In this document: piece after piece, positions 21,675-32,099 of the stretch
How positions within the stretch are numbered: the first letter of the stretch is position 1
How the letters are laid out: every line of letters begins with the position of its first letter
Assembly: GCA_017620455.1 (NCBI GenBank)
Contig: JAFZQK010000062.1
Location: 1-46,249, forward strand
Origin: Clostridia bacterium
Lineage (GTDB): Bacteria; Bacillota_A; Clostridia; Christensenellales; Aristaeellaceae
Direction: 5' to 3'
DNA: 46,249 nucleotides
The notes under the pieces: generated by a model
Seen by the model: the letters and a program-made list of their open reading frames with translations, nothing else
Told to the model about the DNA's origin: nothing
Database searches by the model: none
Made by a program: the position numbers and the translations under genes

Positions 21675-22744
21675 TCAGCCCACCCCCTTCAGGGACGCCG
21701 CATCGGCAGAGGCGCTGCGTCTGTTCTTCATGGCGGTGAACCAGCTCTTGATCACCGGGGAGCCGGCAGTGACGATAATGATGATGGCGATGGCTTTGTA
21801 GGCCCTGATATGCTCCGATCCGACCCCCATGTTCTGCAGCGTGGTGGTCAGCATCTGGATGATATACGCCCCCAGGACGCTGCCGCTCAGGCGGAATTTG
21901 CCGCCGCCCAGGCTGTTGCCGCCGATGGCCACCGCCAGTATGGCGTCCATTTCGATGTCGGCCAGCAGGGTTTTGGGCGTCAGCGTGCCCATGCGCGCCA
22001 CGCCGATCACCGCCGCCACCGCCACGCAGATCCCCAGGATCACGAAGCTGAGCAGCTTGATCAGCGTGGGCTGGATGCCGTTGAGCCGCGCGGCGCCCTG
22101 GTTGACGCCCACGGCCTGGGTATAAAGCCGGATGTTGGTCAGCCGGAAGAACAGGAACAGCAGCAGCCCCACCAGCACCACCAGCAGGAAGGGCGTGGAC
22201 ACCGGCACGCCGGGGATCCGGATGCCGATGGCCTTGATCACGGGGCTGGCCAGTTCTTCGGTGGCGGAGCCGTTGATCATGTAGCCGATGTCGCGGCCGC
22301 AGGAATACAGCACCAGCGTGGCGATCATGGGCTGGATCTTGAATACGGCCACCAGCGTGCCGTTGAACAGCTTGAACAGGATCGTGCCCAGGCAGCACAC
22401 CAGCAGCGCGCCGATCACGGTGAGCACCGAGATGGGCCCCATCCGGACCAGGGTCTGCACGAAGATCGCGCCGGCGATGGCGCCCACCGTGCCCACGGAA
22501 ATATCCTGGCCGCCGCAGGACGCCGTCACCAGCGTCATGCCCATGGCGATGATGGCCAGCTCGCTGGCGCTGTCGATAATGCTGATCAGATTGCCGTCCA
22601 GCCGGGGGTTGCCCTCGCTCCACTCGATGGTGACCCGGAAGAATTCGGGATCACGGATCAGATTGAACAGGACCAGCACGGCCAGGGCCACCAGCGGGAT
22701 CAGCAGATCCATCAGCCAGGCAAGGCCGTTTTTCTTCGTCCGCA

Positions 22745-22745
<1 letters not shown>
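21675..22745 (-). CDS. Sugar ABC transporter permease (YtfT/RbsC type)
   Basis: A 356-residue RbsC-family permease, paralogue of the next gene. Landmarks are MGMTLVTASCGGQDISVGTVGAIAGAIF, KIQPMIATLVLYSCGRDIGYMI, YTQAVGVNQGAARLNGI and LAVAIGGNSLGGGKFRLSGSVLGAYI. The ATG overlaps the ATPase stop by one base (TGATG), so the two genes are translationally coupled. Two different permeases point to a heterodimeric membrane part, as in YtfT-YjfF. The sugar carried is uncertain. Confidence 0.9.
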
Positions 22746-24250
<1,505 letters not shown>

Positions 24251-24307
24251 CTGGGGCTGCTCCTTCCATGCCGCCGGCTGTGAAAGCCGTATTTCCGTCT
24301 GAAAGAA

Positions 24308-24351
24308 GGCGCGGTATGAACGCGCGCATTACCGTCCGTTCATACCGCGCC
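24308..24351 (-). promoter_or_regulatory. Intergenic hairpin between binding-protein and ATPase genes
   Basis: A perfect 15-bp stem (GGCGCGGTATGAACG at 24308-24322, CGTTCATACCGCGCC at 24337-24351) with a 14-base loop lies 19 bases after the binding-protein stop codon. No T-run follows, so it probably blocks 3' exonucleases and protects the upstream message, giving more binding protein than membrane components. Confidence 0.7.
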
Positions 24352-24369
24352 CAATGGTCGTTCCGTGAA

Positions 24370-25344
24370 TTACAGGCCGTAAGCGTCGATGTCAGCCTGG
24401 GTGATGGTGGCAGTCTCGAAGAAGGTTTCGTCGTTGATGTACTGGTTCAGTTCGTTCAGGCCTTCGATTTCGCCGCCCTCGGCCAGGGTCTTGATCATGG
24501 CGTCGATCTTTTCAGCCTGGAAGGGAGAGCACTGACCATCGTAATTCCATTCGCCGGCCAGAACCTTTTCCAGCGCCCACTTGTTGCAGTCAAAGCCCAT
24601 GATGATGACGTCGCCGTCCTTGCCATGGGTGATGCCCTTGGCGTCCAGAGCGGCCACAACGCCGTCGGCCATGCCGTCGTTCTCAGCATACACGATGTTG
24701 AATTCGATGCCGGCGTCCAGAGCGGCTTCGGCGATCTTGCGGGCTTCGTTGGGATCCCAGGTGTCGCCGCCGGTGCCTTCGCGGACGATGGTCCAGTTAG
24801 CTTCGGCTTCGCACTTTTCAGTCAGAGGATCGCTGCGGCCGATCTGCGCGGCGCTGCCCAGCTGGCCCTGAATGTGCAGGATCTTGTATTCTTCCAGGCC
24901 CAGGCTCTCCAGCCAGGCCACGGCGGTTTCGCCCTCTTTGCGCATGTCGGACACGACGGCAGCCGTATACAGGCTGGGATCGCAGTCGATCATACGGTCA
25001 AACAGGAACACCAGGATGCCGGCGTTCTTGGCTTCTTCCAGCACGCGGTCCCAGCCGGTGGTCTCAGCGGCGGAGATCAGGATGCAGTCCACATCGGCGG
25101 TGATGAAGCCGCGGACGGCGTCCAGCTGCTTGTCGGCGGTGGGGGCGGTGACGAAAGTGGCGTCATAGCCGTTTTCCTTGGTGAAGGTTTCGGTCAGGTT
25201 CCTGACGTTGGCTTCACGATAGCCGGATTCGGCGGGGTCCAGGTTGATGATGCCGACCTTGATCAGGTCTTCCTCAGCCATGGAAACGGCGGCAAAGGAC
25301 AGCACCAGCACCAGCGCCAGCAGCACAGCAATGATTTTCTTCAT
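24370..25344 (-). CDS. Sugar ABC transporter substrate-binding protein (YtfQ-like)
   Basis: Extracytoplasmic binding protein of 324 residues, first gene of the importer operon. A signal peptide (MKKIIAVLLALVLVLSFAAVSMA) ends in SMA-EED, a signal peptidase I site; there is no Cys, so it is not a lipoprotein as is usual in monoderm bacteria. The mature part is a type-1 periplasmic-binding fold: IKVGIINLDPAESGYREANVRNL, DCILISAAETTGWDRVL, FLFDRMI, GSAAQIGR and VIIMGFDCNKWALE, closely parallel to YtfQ. GGGAGG precedes the start. Its paralogue at 27061 is a lipoprotein next to the histidine kinase. Galactofuranose or another furanose/pyranose is possible; uxuA nearby hints at hexuronates. Confidence 0.9.
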   Translation of the reverse strand: MKKIIAVLLALVLVLSFAAVSMAEEDLIKVGIINLDPAESGYREANVRNLTETFTKENGYDATFVTAPTADKQLDAVRGFITADVDCILISAAETTGWDRVLEEAKNAGILVFLFDRMIDCDPSLYTAAVVSDMRKEGETAVAWLESLGLEEYKILHIQGQLGSAAQIGRSDPLTEKCEAEANWTIVREGTGGDTWDPNEARKIAEAALDAGIEFNIVYAENDGMADGVVAALDAKGITHGKDGDVIIMGFDCNKWALEKVLAGEWNYDGQCSPFQAEKIDAMIKTLAEGGEIEGLNELNQYINDETFFETATITQADIDAYGL

Positions 25345-25430
25345 GGTTTTCCCTCCCGATTTTTTAGGCCCTTTTCCGAGCCTTTGATACTGTCAGTGTA
25401 TATGTCTGCGGCAAAGAAAACATTCACAAT

Positions 25431-25524
25431 CTTTGGAAATTCACCAGTAAGTTTTTTCGGCGATTTTTTCTTTCCCGCGGCGGATTTACAATTTCTTTTG
25501 AAAAATGATACTTTCTTTGGAAAA
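25431..25524 (+). promoter_or_regulatory. Direct repeats, candidate operator for the AraC-type response regulator
   Basis: Three copies of CTTTKGAAAW lie in the divergent region between the binding-protein and histidine-kinase genes: CTTTGGAAAT (25431), CTTTTGAAAA (25495) and CTTTGGAAAA (25515). The last two are spaced by exactly 20 bases, about two helical turns, as expected for an AraC-type dimer with two helix-turn-helices per monomer. Rightward, the likely kinase -10 TATATT (25561-25566) has no good -35 box, as expected of an activated promoter. Confidence 0.45.
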
Positions 25525-25603
25525 TCCCCGCAACGCCTACACAGATATAAGAAAATATGCTATATTCTCCCTGTCTGTTATCCGGTCCCGGGAGGAAAAA
25601 AGC

Positions 25604-27064
25604 ATGCCAGAGAAAAAACCGCCCGCCCAGAGCGTCAGGCAGCAGATCCGACGGCTGCTGGTGCTGGTATCCCTCACCATGGCGGGGATCATCACGGTGA
25701 TGTCCGTGATGCTCATCGCCATCAACCGCCAGTACGCGGGGGTCCTTTCCTGCGCCAACACCGCCGCGGATTTCAATCAGGAATTCAAAAGCACCCTGGA
25801 CCTTGAAATGTACAATCACGTGATCCGCCCCCGCAGCGAGCATTCCGCGGAGGAGCTGCCCATGGCGGAGCTGGACGCCGCCGAGCAGGTGCTCACCCGG
25901 CTGCTGGCGGAAACCTCCCTGCCGGACAACCGCTGGCGGGTGCAGAGCATGCTGGATATGTGCCGCAACCTGCGCATGTACATGACCGAGATCGCCAACA
26001 CCGAATCCTACGATCTGCGGATGGAGCTGCTGGAACGCAACATCCGGGGCGAAACCGGCCTCACCGCGCTGATCGAAAAATACATGCACGATTTCCTGGG
26101 CGACGAGGTGCGGGAGCTGGGCCGCCTCCGGGGCGTGATCAACCAGCAGACCACGGTGCTCATCGTCCTTTCCGTGGCGGCCATGGGCGCCCTGTTCCTG
26201 GCCATGCTGCTCTACGGCATGCGGGTCAGCCGCCGCATTTCCGGGCCCATGGACGCCCTGTCCCGGAAGGCCGAGCGCTTCGGCGCCGATCAGTTTTCCA
26301 GCGCCCCGGTGGAAACCGACATCACCGAGCTGCGCACCCTGGATGAGAACTTCGACAAAATGGCGGACCGCATCAAAAGCCTGATGGAAAAGCAGCGGCA
26401 GGACCAGCAGTCCCTCCACCGGGCGGAGCTGGAGCTTCTGCAGGCCCAGATCAACCCCCATTTCCTCTATAATACCCTGGACTCCATCGTCATCCTGGCC
26501 GAATCCCAGCGGGAGGAGGACGTGGTGAACATGGTCACCAGCCTGTCCACCTTCTTCCGCAATTCCCTGAACCGGGGGGAGGACGTGATCTCCCTCCGGG
26601 CGGAGCTGAAGCAGGCCCAGTCCTACCTGGAGATCCAGCAGATCCGCTACAGCGATATCCTCACCTACAGCATCGCCGTTCCCGAAGAGATACAGGACTG
26701 CCAGGTGCCCAAACTGATATTGCAGCCGCTGATCGAAAACGCGCTGTACCACGGCATCAAGAACCGCCGGGGCCGGGGCGCCATCGAAATCACCGGCCGG
26801 GAGGATCAGGGCGATCTGCTCCTGCAGGTGAGGGACAACGGGGCTGGCATGAACCCGGAGCAGCTCGCCCTGCTCCGGTCCGGCGTCTATGAAGAACACC
26901 ACAGCGGCCTGGGCCTCAAAAACGTGCACCAGCGCATCCGGCTCTACTGCGGCGAGCCCTACGGGCTGTCCTTTGAAAGCGAGCCGGGGAAGGGCACCAC
27001 CGTCACGGTGCGCCTGCCCCGCGCCGGCGTGGCCGCCATCCGGAAGGAGGAAATGCACCAATGA
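25604..27064 (+). CDS. Sensor histidine kinase, YesM/LytS type
   Basis: Membrane histidine kinase of 486 residues. Membrane helix 1 is at about residues 18-40 (LLVLVSLTMAGIITVMSVMLI), an extracytoplasmic helical domain follows to about 182, helix 2 at about 183-205, then a HAMP segment. The His_kinase domain of the YesM family has the phospho-acceptor His286 in LQAQINPHFLYNTLDS, followed by LILQPLIENALYHGI (N box) and DNGAGM plus SGLGLKNVHQRI of the ATPase. GGGAGG precedes ATG 25604; the open frame begins at 25505 without support. The stop overlaps the start of a lipoprotein binding protein (ATGA), suggesting they form one sensory complex. The partner regulator is probably the YesN-like protein at 28038-29624. 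Confidence 0.93.
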   Translation: MPEKKPPAQSVRQQIRRLLVLVSLTMAGIITVMSVMLIAINRQYAGVLSCANTAADFNQEFKSTLDLEMYNHVIRPRSEHSAEELPMAELDAAEQVLTRLLAETSLPDNRWRVQSMLDMCRNLRMYMTEIANTESYDLRMELLERNIRGETGLTALIEKYMHDFLGDEVRELGRLRGVINQQTTVLIVLSVAAMGALFLAMLLYGMRVSRRISGPMDALSRKAERFGADQFSSAPVETDITELRTLDENFDKMADRIKSLMEKQRQDQQSLHRAELELLQAQINPHFLYNTLDSIVILAESQREEDVVNMVTSLSTFFRNSLNRGEDVISLRAELKQAQSYLEIQQIRYSDILTYSIAVPEEIQDCQVPKLILQPLIENALYHGIKNRRGRGAIEITGREDQGDLLLQVRDNGAGMNPEQLALLRSGVYEEHHSGLGLKNVHQRIRLYCGEPYGLSFESEPGKGTTVTVRLPRAGVAAIRKEEMHQ

Positions 27065-28044
27065 AAAAAACGCGCACGCTTTTGCTGCTGGCGGTGCTCT
27101 GCCTGCCGCTTCTGCTGGGCGGCTGCAGGGAGCAGGCCGTCCCTCCCTCCTCCGCGGAGGGGAACGACCTGATCGTGGTGGGCTTTTCCCAGGTAGGGGC
27201 GGAAAGCGACTGGCGCAAGGCGAACACCCTGAGCATGCAGACCGCCCTGTCCCCTGAAAACGGCTACCGCCTGATCCTGGACGACGCCCAGCAGAAGCGG
27301 GAGCGCCAGATCACCGCCATCCGCAATTTCATCAATCAGGGCGTGGACTATATCGTGCTCGCCCCCACCACCGAGCGGGGATGGGACACCGTGCTCACCG
27401 AGGCCAAGGCCGCGGGCATCCCCGTGATCATCGTGGACCGGATGATCGAAATTACCGATACCAGCCTGTTCACCTGCTGGATCGGCAGCGATTTCCGCAA
27501 GGAGGGCGGCACCGCCGTTTCCTGGCTGGAAAGCCGCTTCGGGCAGCAGCCGCTGAACATCGTGCACCTGCAGGGCAACATCGGCTCCTCCGCCCAGATC
27601 GGGCGTACCGAGGGGCTGGACGCGGGCCTGGCCGCCCATGAGAACTGGCACCTCATGTTCCGCGCCTCCGGGGATTTCACCCAGGCGAAGGGCCAGGAGC
27701 TGATGGAGGGCGTCCTGGCGGACGGTACGGATTTCAACGTGATCTATTCCGAAAACGACAACATGGCCTACGGCGCCATCGACGCACTGAAAAAAGCGGG
27801 CCTGACGCCCGGACGGGACGTGACCATCATCGCATTCGATTCCAGCAGTACCGCGCTGCATATGATCCTCTCCGGAGAAATCAGCCTGGACGTGGAATGC
27901 AATCCCCTTCACGGTCCCCGGGTGCAGTCCATCATCGAGCAGCTGGAAAAGGGCGAAACGCCGCCCAAATTCACCTATGTGGAAGAAACTTATTTTGACG
28001 AAAGCAACCTGACGGAAGAGATCATTTCTTCCCGGGGCTACTGA
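27061..28044 (+). CDS. Sensor-associated sugar-binding lipoprotein (YtfQ paralogue)
   Basis: A 327-residue type-1 binding protein. The signal peptide ends in a lipobox (LPLLLGGC, Cys22), so it is lipid-anchored outside the membrane. The fold matches the transporter's own binding protein at 24370-25344: VVGFSQVGAESDWRKANTL, DYIVLAPTTERGWDTVL, IVDRMI, GSSAQIGRTEGL and TIIAFDSSSTALHM. The gene overlaps the histidine kinase by four bases, so it probably detects the sugar and signals to the kinase rather than feeding the permease, as in other three-component sugar sensors. Its end overlaps the end of the convergent response regulator by seven bases. Confidence 0.9.
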   Translation: MKKTRTLLLLAVLCLPLLLGGCREQAVPPSSAEGNDLIVVGFSQVGAESDWRKANTLSMQTALSPENGYRLILDDAQQKRERQITAIRNFINQGVDYIVLAPTTERGWDTVLTEAKAAGIPVIIVDRMIEITDTSLFTCWIGSDFRKEGGTAVSWLESRFGQQPLNIVHLQGNIGSSAQIGRTEGLDAGLAAHENWHLMFRASGDFTQAKGQELMEGVLADGTDFNVIYSENDNMAYGAIDALKKAGLTPGRDVTIIAFDSSSTALHMILSGEISLDVECNPLHGPRVQSIIEQLEKGETPPKFTYVEETYFDESNLTEEIISSRGY

Positions 28045-29624
28045 TCCGCCGTCCGCTGGCGGTAATCCTTGGGGGTCATGCCCACCGTCTTGCGGAACAC
28101 ATGGCTGAAATAATTGGGCTCGTTGTAGCCGATCTCCATGGCGATATCGGTGAGGCGCATATTGGTTTCCCGCAGCAGTTTCTTCGCCCGCTCCATGCGC
28201 AGATTGGTCAGGTAGCTGATGAAGGGCCGCCCGGCGGTCTGGGAAAAAACGGTGCTGAAATGGGCGGCGCTCATGCCCACGTGGCGGGCGGTGCTGATCA
28301 GGGAAATATTGGGATCGCAGAAATTCTCCGCCACGTATTTTTCGGCCCGGCTGACGACGTGGCCGTATTTCATTTCCGCCGGGGATTCCTGCCGGGCGGT
28401 GAGGGCGGATTTCAGCAGCCTTTCCGCCGTGGCCCGGAAGGTGTTTAGATCGCCGGAAGCGGAGAAAATATCGTATTCCCCGCTGAGCCGGGCCGCGATG
28501 TCCTTTTCCTCCGCTCCGGGGGTATGCCGCGCGATGATCTGCACCGCCATTTTCATCAGGTCGATCAGCGCGTAATAGCGCATCAGCATGCTGTCGAACT
28601 GCTTCCCCTCCGGGGAGGAAAGCGCCGCGTCCAGCAGGGCGGGCACGTCCTGGGCCCCGGCGCGCAGCAGCTGCTCCTGGAACGCCTCTCCGAAGGGCCC
28701 GCTGAACTGCACGATGTCGGCGGTGATCTGCGCGGTGTCGCTTACGTTGATCACCTGCCCCGCCGAAATGCCGCTGATCCGCTTGAGCAGATTGGCGGCG
28801 GTTTTGTATGCGTCGCTGATGGCGCCCAGCCGCTGCACCACGCTGCCCACCACGGTGGTGATGACGGGGCAGATCTCCCTGAGCTCGTGGCGCAGGATGT
28901 TCACCAGCCGGTACGCCCGCTCCGTCAGGGCTTCCGCGTCGTTGTCGCTGCACACCAGGGTCATCTGGTCCGCCGCGGTAAAATCGTAGAGCACTTCCGT
29001 TTCCGTTTCCAGGATCTTCTGCGCCGCCGCGTGGAGCCGGTTCAGATCCGGATTGTTCATATCGAAATAGCACACCGTCACCTGGTAAAAGGCGCGGACG
29101 ATATCCATTTCCAGCGCCCGGGCCTGCTCCAGCAGCTCCCCCGTGTCCGCGCCACCGAAGAGCAGCCGGCGGATGAAATGCTGCCGCAGGGCCGCGCCCA
29201 TTTCCCCCCGGTCCATCTGCACGCCGGTGAGCCGGGATGCCGCCTTGTCCTTTTCGATGCGGGCGGCCATCTCCTCCACCACCTTGACCAGCTCCGCCGG
29301 GCGCACGGGCTTGAGCAGGTACTGGTCCACCCCCAGGTCGATGGCCTTCTGGGCGGACTCGAAATCCCCGAAGCCGCTGATGATCACGATCTTCACCCAG
29401 GGCATCATCGCTTTGGCGTGGCGGATCAGCCCGAACCCGTCCAGAAAGGGCATGCGGATATCCGTCAGCAGGATATCCGGCATCAAATCCTGCATCATGG
29501 AAAGCGCCATTTCCCCGTCGGACGCCTCGCCGCAGAAGGCATACGGCCCCTGCATCTGCTCGATGGCGTTGCGGATGCTCTGGCGGATGAGCAGCTCATC
29601 CTCTACCACAAAGATCTGATACAT
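28038..29624 (-). CDS. Response regulator with AraC-type DNA-binding domain (YesN type)
   Basis: A 528-residue transcription regulator. Residues 1-125 are a receiver (IFVVEDELLIRQSI; phospho-acceptor Asp55 in ILLTDIRMPF; Lys in YLLKPVRPAE). A long middle region of about 280 residues has no clear motif. The last 100 residues hold two helix-turn-helices (ISLISTARHVGMSAAHFSTVFSQTAGRPFISYL and RLTDIAMEIGYNEPNYFSHVFRKTVGMTPKDYR). It is the natural partner of the YesM-type kinase, yet is transcribed from the opposite strand, 19 bases behind uxuA, with GGAGG before the start. Its likely targets are the divergent promoters around 25345-25603. Confidence 0.93.
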   Translation of the reverse strand: MYQIFVVEDELLIRQSIRNAIEQMQGPYAFCGEASDGEMALSMMQDLMPDILLTDIRMPFLDGFGLIRHAKAMMPWVKIVIISGFGDFESAQKAIDLGVDQYLLKPVRPAELVKVVEEMAARIEKDKAASRLTGVQMDRGEMGAALRQHFIRRLLFGGADTGELLEQARALEMDIVRAFYQVTVCYFDMNNPDLNRLHAAAQKILETETEVLYDFTAADQMTLVCSDNDAEALTERAYRLVNILRHELREICPVITTVVGSVVQRLGAISDAYKTAANLLKRISGISAGQVINVSDTAQITADIVQFSGPFGEAFQEQLLRAGAQDVPALLDAALSSPEGKQFDSMLMRYYALIDLMKMAVQIIARHTPGAEEKDIAARLSGEYDIFSASGDLNTFRATAERLLKSALTARQESPAEMKYGHVVSRAEKYVAENFCDPNISLISTARHVGMSAAHFSTVFSQTAGRPFISYLTNLRMERAKKLLRETNMRLTDIAMEIGYNEPNYFSHVFRKTVGMTPKDYRQRTADQ

Positions 29625-29643
29625 GCGCGCCTCCAGCGTGTCC

Positions 29644-30711
29644 TTACGCCTTTTCGATGGCTTCCCACAGCCCGTTCAGATACGCCGCGCCCAGGGCCCG
29701 GTCGTACAGGCCGTAGCCGGGGCGGCCCTGCTCGTCCCAGATCATGCGCCCGTGATCGGGCCGCACGTAGGTGTCCGGGCAGGTATCGTGCACCGCTTTC
29801 ATGATCTCATACAGGTCAAGATCCCCGGCGGAGGACAGGTGCGCCGCCTCCCGGAAGTGGTGATAGCCCAGGTATTTCACGTTCCGCACGTGCATGGCCC
29901 CGATGCGGTCCATTTCCCCGAAATGCCGGATGATGGCGGGGATGTCGTTGTCCGGGTTGCTGCCCAGGGAGCCGGTGCACAGGCACACGGTATTGGCCGG
30001 GCTGTCGTGGAGCTTCACCATCTTATCGAAGTCCGCCTGGCTGTGGGCGATCCGCGGCAGGCCAAAAATGGGCCAGGCGGGATCGTCGGGATGGCAGGCC
30101 ATGCGCACGCCCGCTTCCTCGCACACCGGGATCACCGCGTCCAGGAAATACTTGAAATTCTTTCTGAGGTCGTCCGGGCCGATGCTTTCGTACTGCCTGA
30201 GGGTGGTTTCCAGCAGCGCCAGGCGCTCCGGCTCCCAGCCGGGCAGGGAGAAGCCCCGGCTGCCCGCCGCCGTCCTGCGCACGATCTCCAGGGGGCCCAT
30301 TTCGCCCAGGTCTTTTTCGTCGAAGTACAGGCTGTTGCTGCCGTCCTCGGGAATGATCCGCGCCAGGTCCGTGCGCAGCCAGTCGAACACGGGCATGAAA
30401 TTATAAATGATCACTTTCACGCCGTGGCGCGCCAGCATGCGGACGGTGGAAATATAATTGGCGATGTATTCCTCCCGGCTGGGCAGGCCAATCTTGATGT
30501 CCTCGTGCACGTTGACGGATTCGATGACCTCGATCTCCAGCCCGGCGTCGTTCACTTCTTTTTTGAGCGCGGCGAACTCTTCCTCCGGCCAGTCCACCCC
30601 CGCGGGCTTGTCCAGCAGGCCCATCAGGCCCGTCATGCCGGGGATCTGCTTCACATATTTCAGAGGGATCGGGTCGATCTGGCTTCCGTACCAGCGAAAG
30701 GTCATTTTCAT
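29644..30711 (-). CDS. uxuA: Mannonate dehydratase
   Basis: Cytoplasmic enzyme of hexuronate breakdown that dehydrates D-mannonate to 2-keto-3-deoxygluconate. The 355 residues begin with MTFRWYG and carry the family blocks [69 protein letters not shown], and [31 protein letters not shown]; the His, Cys and Asp metal ligands of these blocks are present. AGGAGGAG precedes ATG 30711. A good promoter lies at 30787-30815, divergent from an AraC-type regulator. The response-regulator gene follows directly in the same transcript. Other glucuronate genes (uxaC, uxuB, kdg) are not in the window. Confidence 0.95.
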   Translation of the reverse strand: MKMTFRWYGSQIDPIPLKYVKQIPGMTGLMGLLDKPAGVDWPEEEFAALKKEVNDAGLEIEVIESVNVHEDIKIGLPSREEYIANYISTVRMLARHGVKVIIYNFMPVFDWLRTDLARIIPEDGSNSLYFDEKDLGEMGPLEIVRRTAAGSRGFSLPGWEPERLALLETTLRQYESIGPDDLRKNFKYFLDAVIPVCEEAGVRMACHPDDPAWPIFGLPRIAHSQADFDKMVKLHDSPANTVCLCTGSLGSNPDNDIPAIIRHFGEMDRIGAMHVRNVKYLGYHHFREAAHLSSAGDLDLYEIMKAVHDTCPDTYVRPDHGRMIWDEQGRPGYGLYDRALGAAYLNGLWEAIEKA

Positions 30712-30786
30712 AAGCGAACTCCTCCTGAACGCCGTATTTCTTTTTTGTAAAGCGCGCCGGGTCTTCCGAATGCCGCCGCTCTGTTT

Positions 30787-30815
30787 ATTATACCGCAGGC
30801 TCCGGCGGATTTCAA
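30787..30815 (-). promoter_or_regulatory. Predicted promoter of uxuA-response regulator
   Basis: Minus strand -35 TTGAAA (30810-30815), 17-base spacer, -10 TATAAT (30787-30792). The leader to uxuA is about 70 bases. The AraC promoter at 30869-30897 is divergent, with 53 bases between the two -35 boxes. Confidence 0.75.
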
Positions 30816-30868
30816 CAAATTCTTCCTTTTTTCAGGGCTTCCCCCCGGCATATCCGGATTGTTTTTTC

Positions 30869-30897
30869 TTGATTCTTCCGCAAATTTCTGATATCAT
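30869..30897 (+). promoter_or_regulatory. Predicted promoter of the AraC-type regulator gene
   Basis: -35 TTGATT (30869-30874), 17-base spacer, -10 TATCAT (30892-30897). It leads to a GTG start at 30941. Confidence 0.65.
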
Positions 30898-30940
30898 AAG
30901 CAAAAATACTGATTTTTCAACGGTCCGAAAGGAGAAGACT

Positions 30941-31777
30941 GTGAACGAGAAAACCGCCTCCGCTTCCCGGGAGCCTCTGTGCGTACACGCGGAAACAAAG
31001 CTGCGGGACGCGGACTTCATCATGAACGGGCATCACTGCCACAGCTGCTGCGAGCTGTTTTACGTCCACAGCGGTTCCTGCCGCTTCCTGATCGACGACA
31101 ATATGTACGATCTGCACGCGGGGGATTTCATCCTGGTGCCGCCCATGGGCCTGCACTACACCCGCTATCTTTTCGGCGCGTGCAGGCGCACGGTGATCCT
31201 GTTCCGGGAGCAGGACGCCGATGCCGCGGTGCGCGCGCTGCTGCCCCACGGGGACCGCTTTTTTGCGGAAACCCGCATTTTCCAGGTGCCCCCCGCCCAC
31301 CGGGCCCAGGTGGAGGCCTGTCTGGAGCAGATGGGGGCGGAGGAGATCATCCGGGACGCCCGTTCGCCCCTGATGCGCAGGACCTACCTGCAAGGCCTGC
31401 TGCTGCTGTGCAGCCGGGTCTGCATTTTCCTGTGCGAGCTGCCCGCCGATATCCATACCACCGACCGGCAGGTGCTGCAGGCGGCCCGCTACATCAGCGA
31501 GCATTACATGAACCCCGTCACCACCCAGGACGTGGCCCAGGCCGTGGGCTTCAGCCCCAATTATCTGAGCCGAAAATTCCGCCAGGAGGCCGGCATCGGC
31601 CTGCACGAATACCTGGTGTTCGTCCGGCTGCACCACGCGGCGCTGGAATTGGTGTCCACCAAGGATTCCATCATCACCATCGCCCTGCGCTGCGGCTTTT
31701 CCGACAGCAATTATTTCAAGGACTCCTTCAAGAAAAAATACGGCATGACCCCCCGGAGCTACCGGAAGCTGACCTGA
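30941..31777 (+). CDS. AraC-family transcriptional regulator with cupin sensor domain
   Basis: A 278-residue one-component regulator. The N-terminal half is an AraC-type cupin (HHCHSCCELFYVHSGSCRFLIDDNMYDLHAGDFILVPPMGLHYTRYL) that would bind a sugar or sugar acid. The C-terminal 100 residues hold two helix-turn-helices (VTTQDVAQAVGFSPNYLSRKFRQEAGIGLHEYL and SIITIALRCGFSDSNYFKDSFKKKYGMTPRSYR). The start is GTG 30941 behind GAAAGGAG; the frame is open further upstream without support. The divergent arrangement with uxuA suggests that it controls mannonate/hexuronate genes. Confidence 0.92.
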   Translation: MNEKTASASREPLCVHAETKLRDADFIMNGHHCHSCCELFYVHSGSCRFLIDDNMYDLHAGDFILVPPMGLHYTRYLFGACRRTVILFREQDADAAVRALLPHGDRFFAETRIFQVPPAHRAQVEACLEQMGAEEIIRDARSPLMRRTYLQGLLLLCSRVCIFLCELPADIHTTDRQVLQAARYISEHYMNPVTTQDVAQAVGFSPNYLSRKFRQEAGIGLHEYLVFVRLHHAALELVSTKDSIITIALRCGFSDSNYFKDSFKKKYGMTPRSYRKLT

Positions 31778-32099
31778 TCTTTCCCGGGCAAGCCGGGGGC
31801 CGCCCGCCGCCCGCTTACTGATACAGCCGGCGGCTTTTTCCCATGCGCCTTCTCCGGGGCGGAAGCGAAAACAGGGGCGCGCGCCCGCCCCGGCCGGCCG
31901 TTTTTCCGCGCATAAGCTCCCTCCTTTTCCTTCAGCATGCGCCCTCCGGACGGAAACCATGCGGAAAACCGGGGGAAAAACAGCGCCTTGGCGCGTTTTT
32001 TCGTATTGCCTTTTTCCTGGGTCTGTGGTAAAATACCGGCAGTGAAAATGAAAAGCTGCCCGGCCCCGGGCAAAGGAGCACGCGAGGGGGAACGTTGGG
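31778..32099. other. Intergenic region with weak terminator-like hairpins and the aroK promoter
   Basis: This 322-base gap holds no gene I can support. A 6-bp stem GCCGCC/GGCGGC (31806-31811 and 31829-31834) followed by TTTTT may end the AraC gene. A second, weak GCGC/GCGC stem with a T6 run lies at 31983-32001. A promoter for aroK follows: -35 TTGCCT (32006-32011), 17-base spacer, -10 TAAAAT (32029-32034). Between 31840 and 31980 I see nothing recognisable. Confidence 0.5.
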
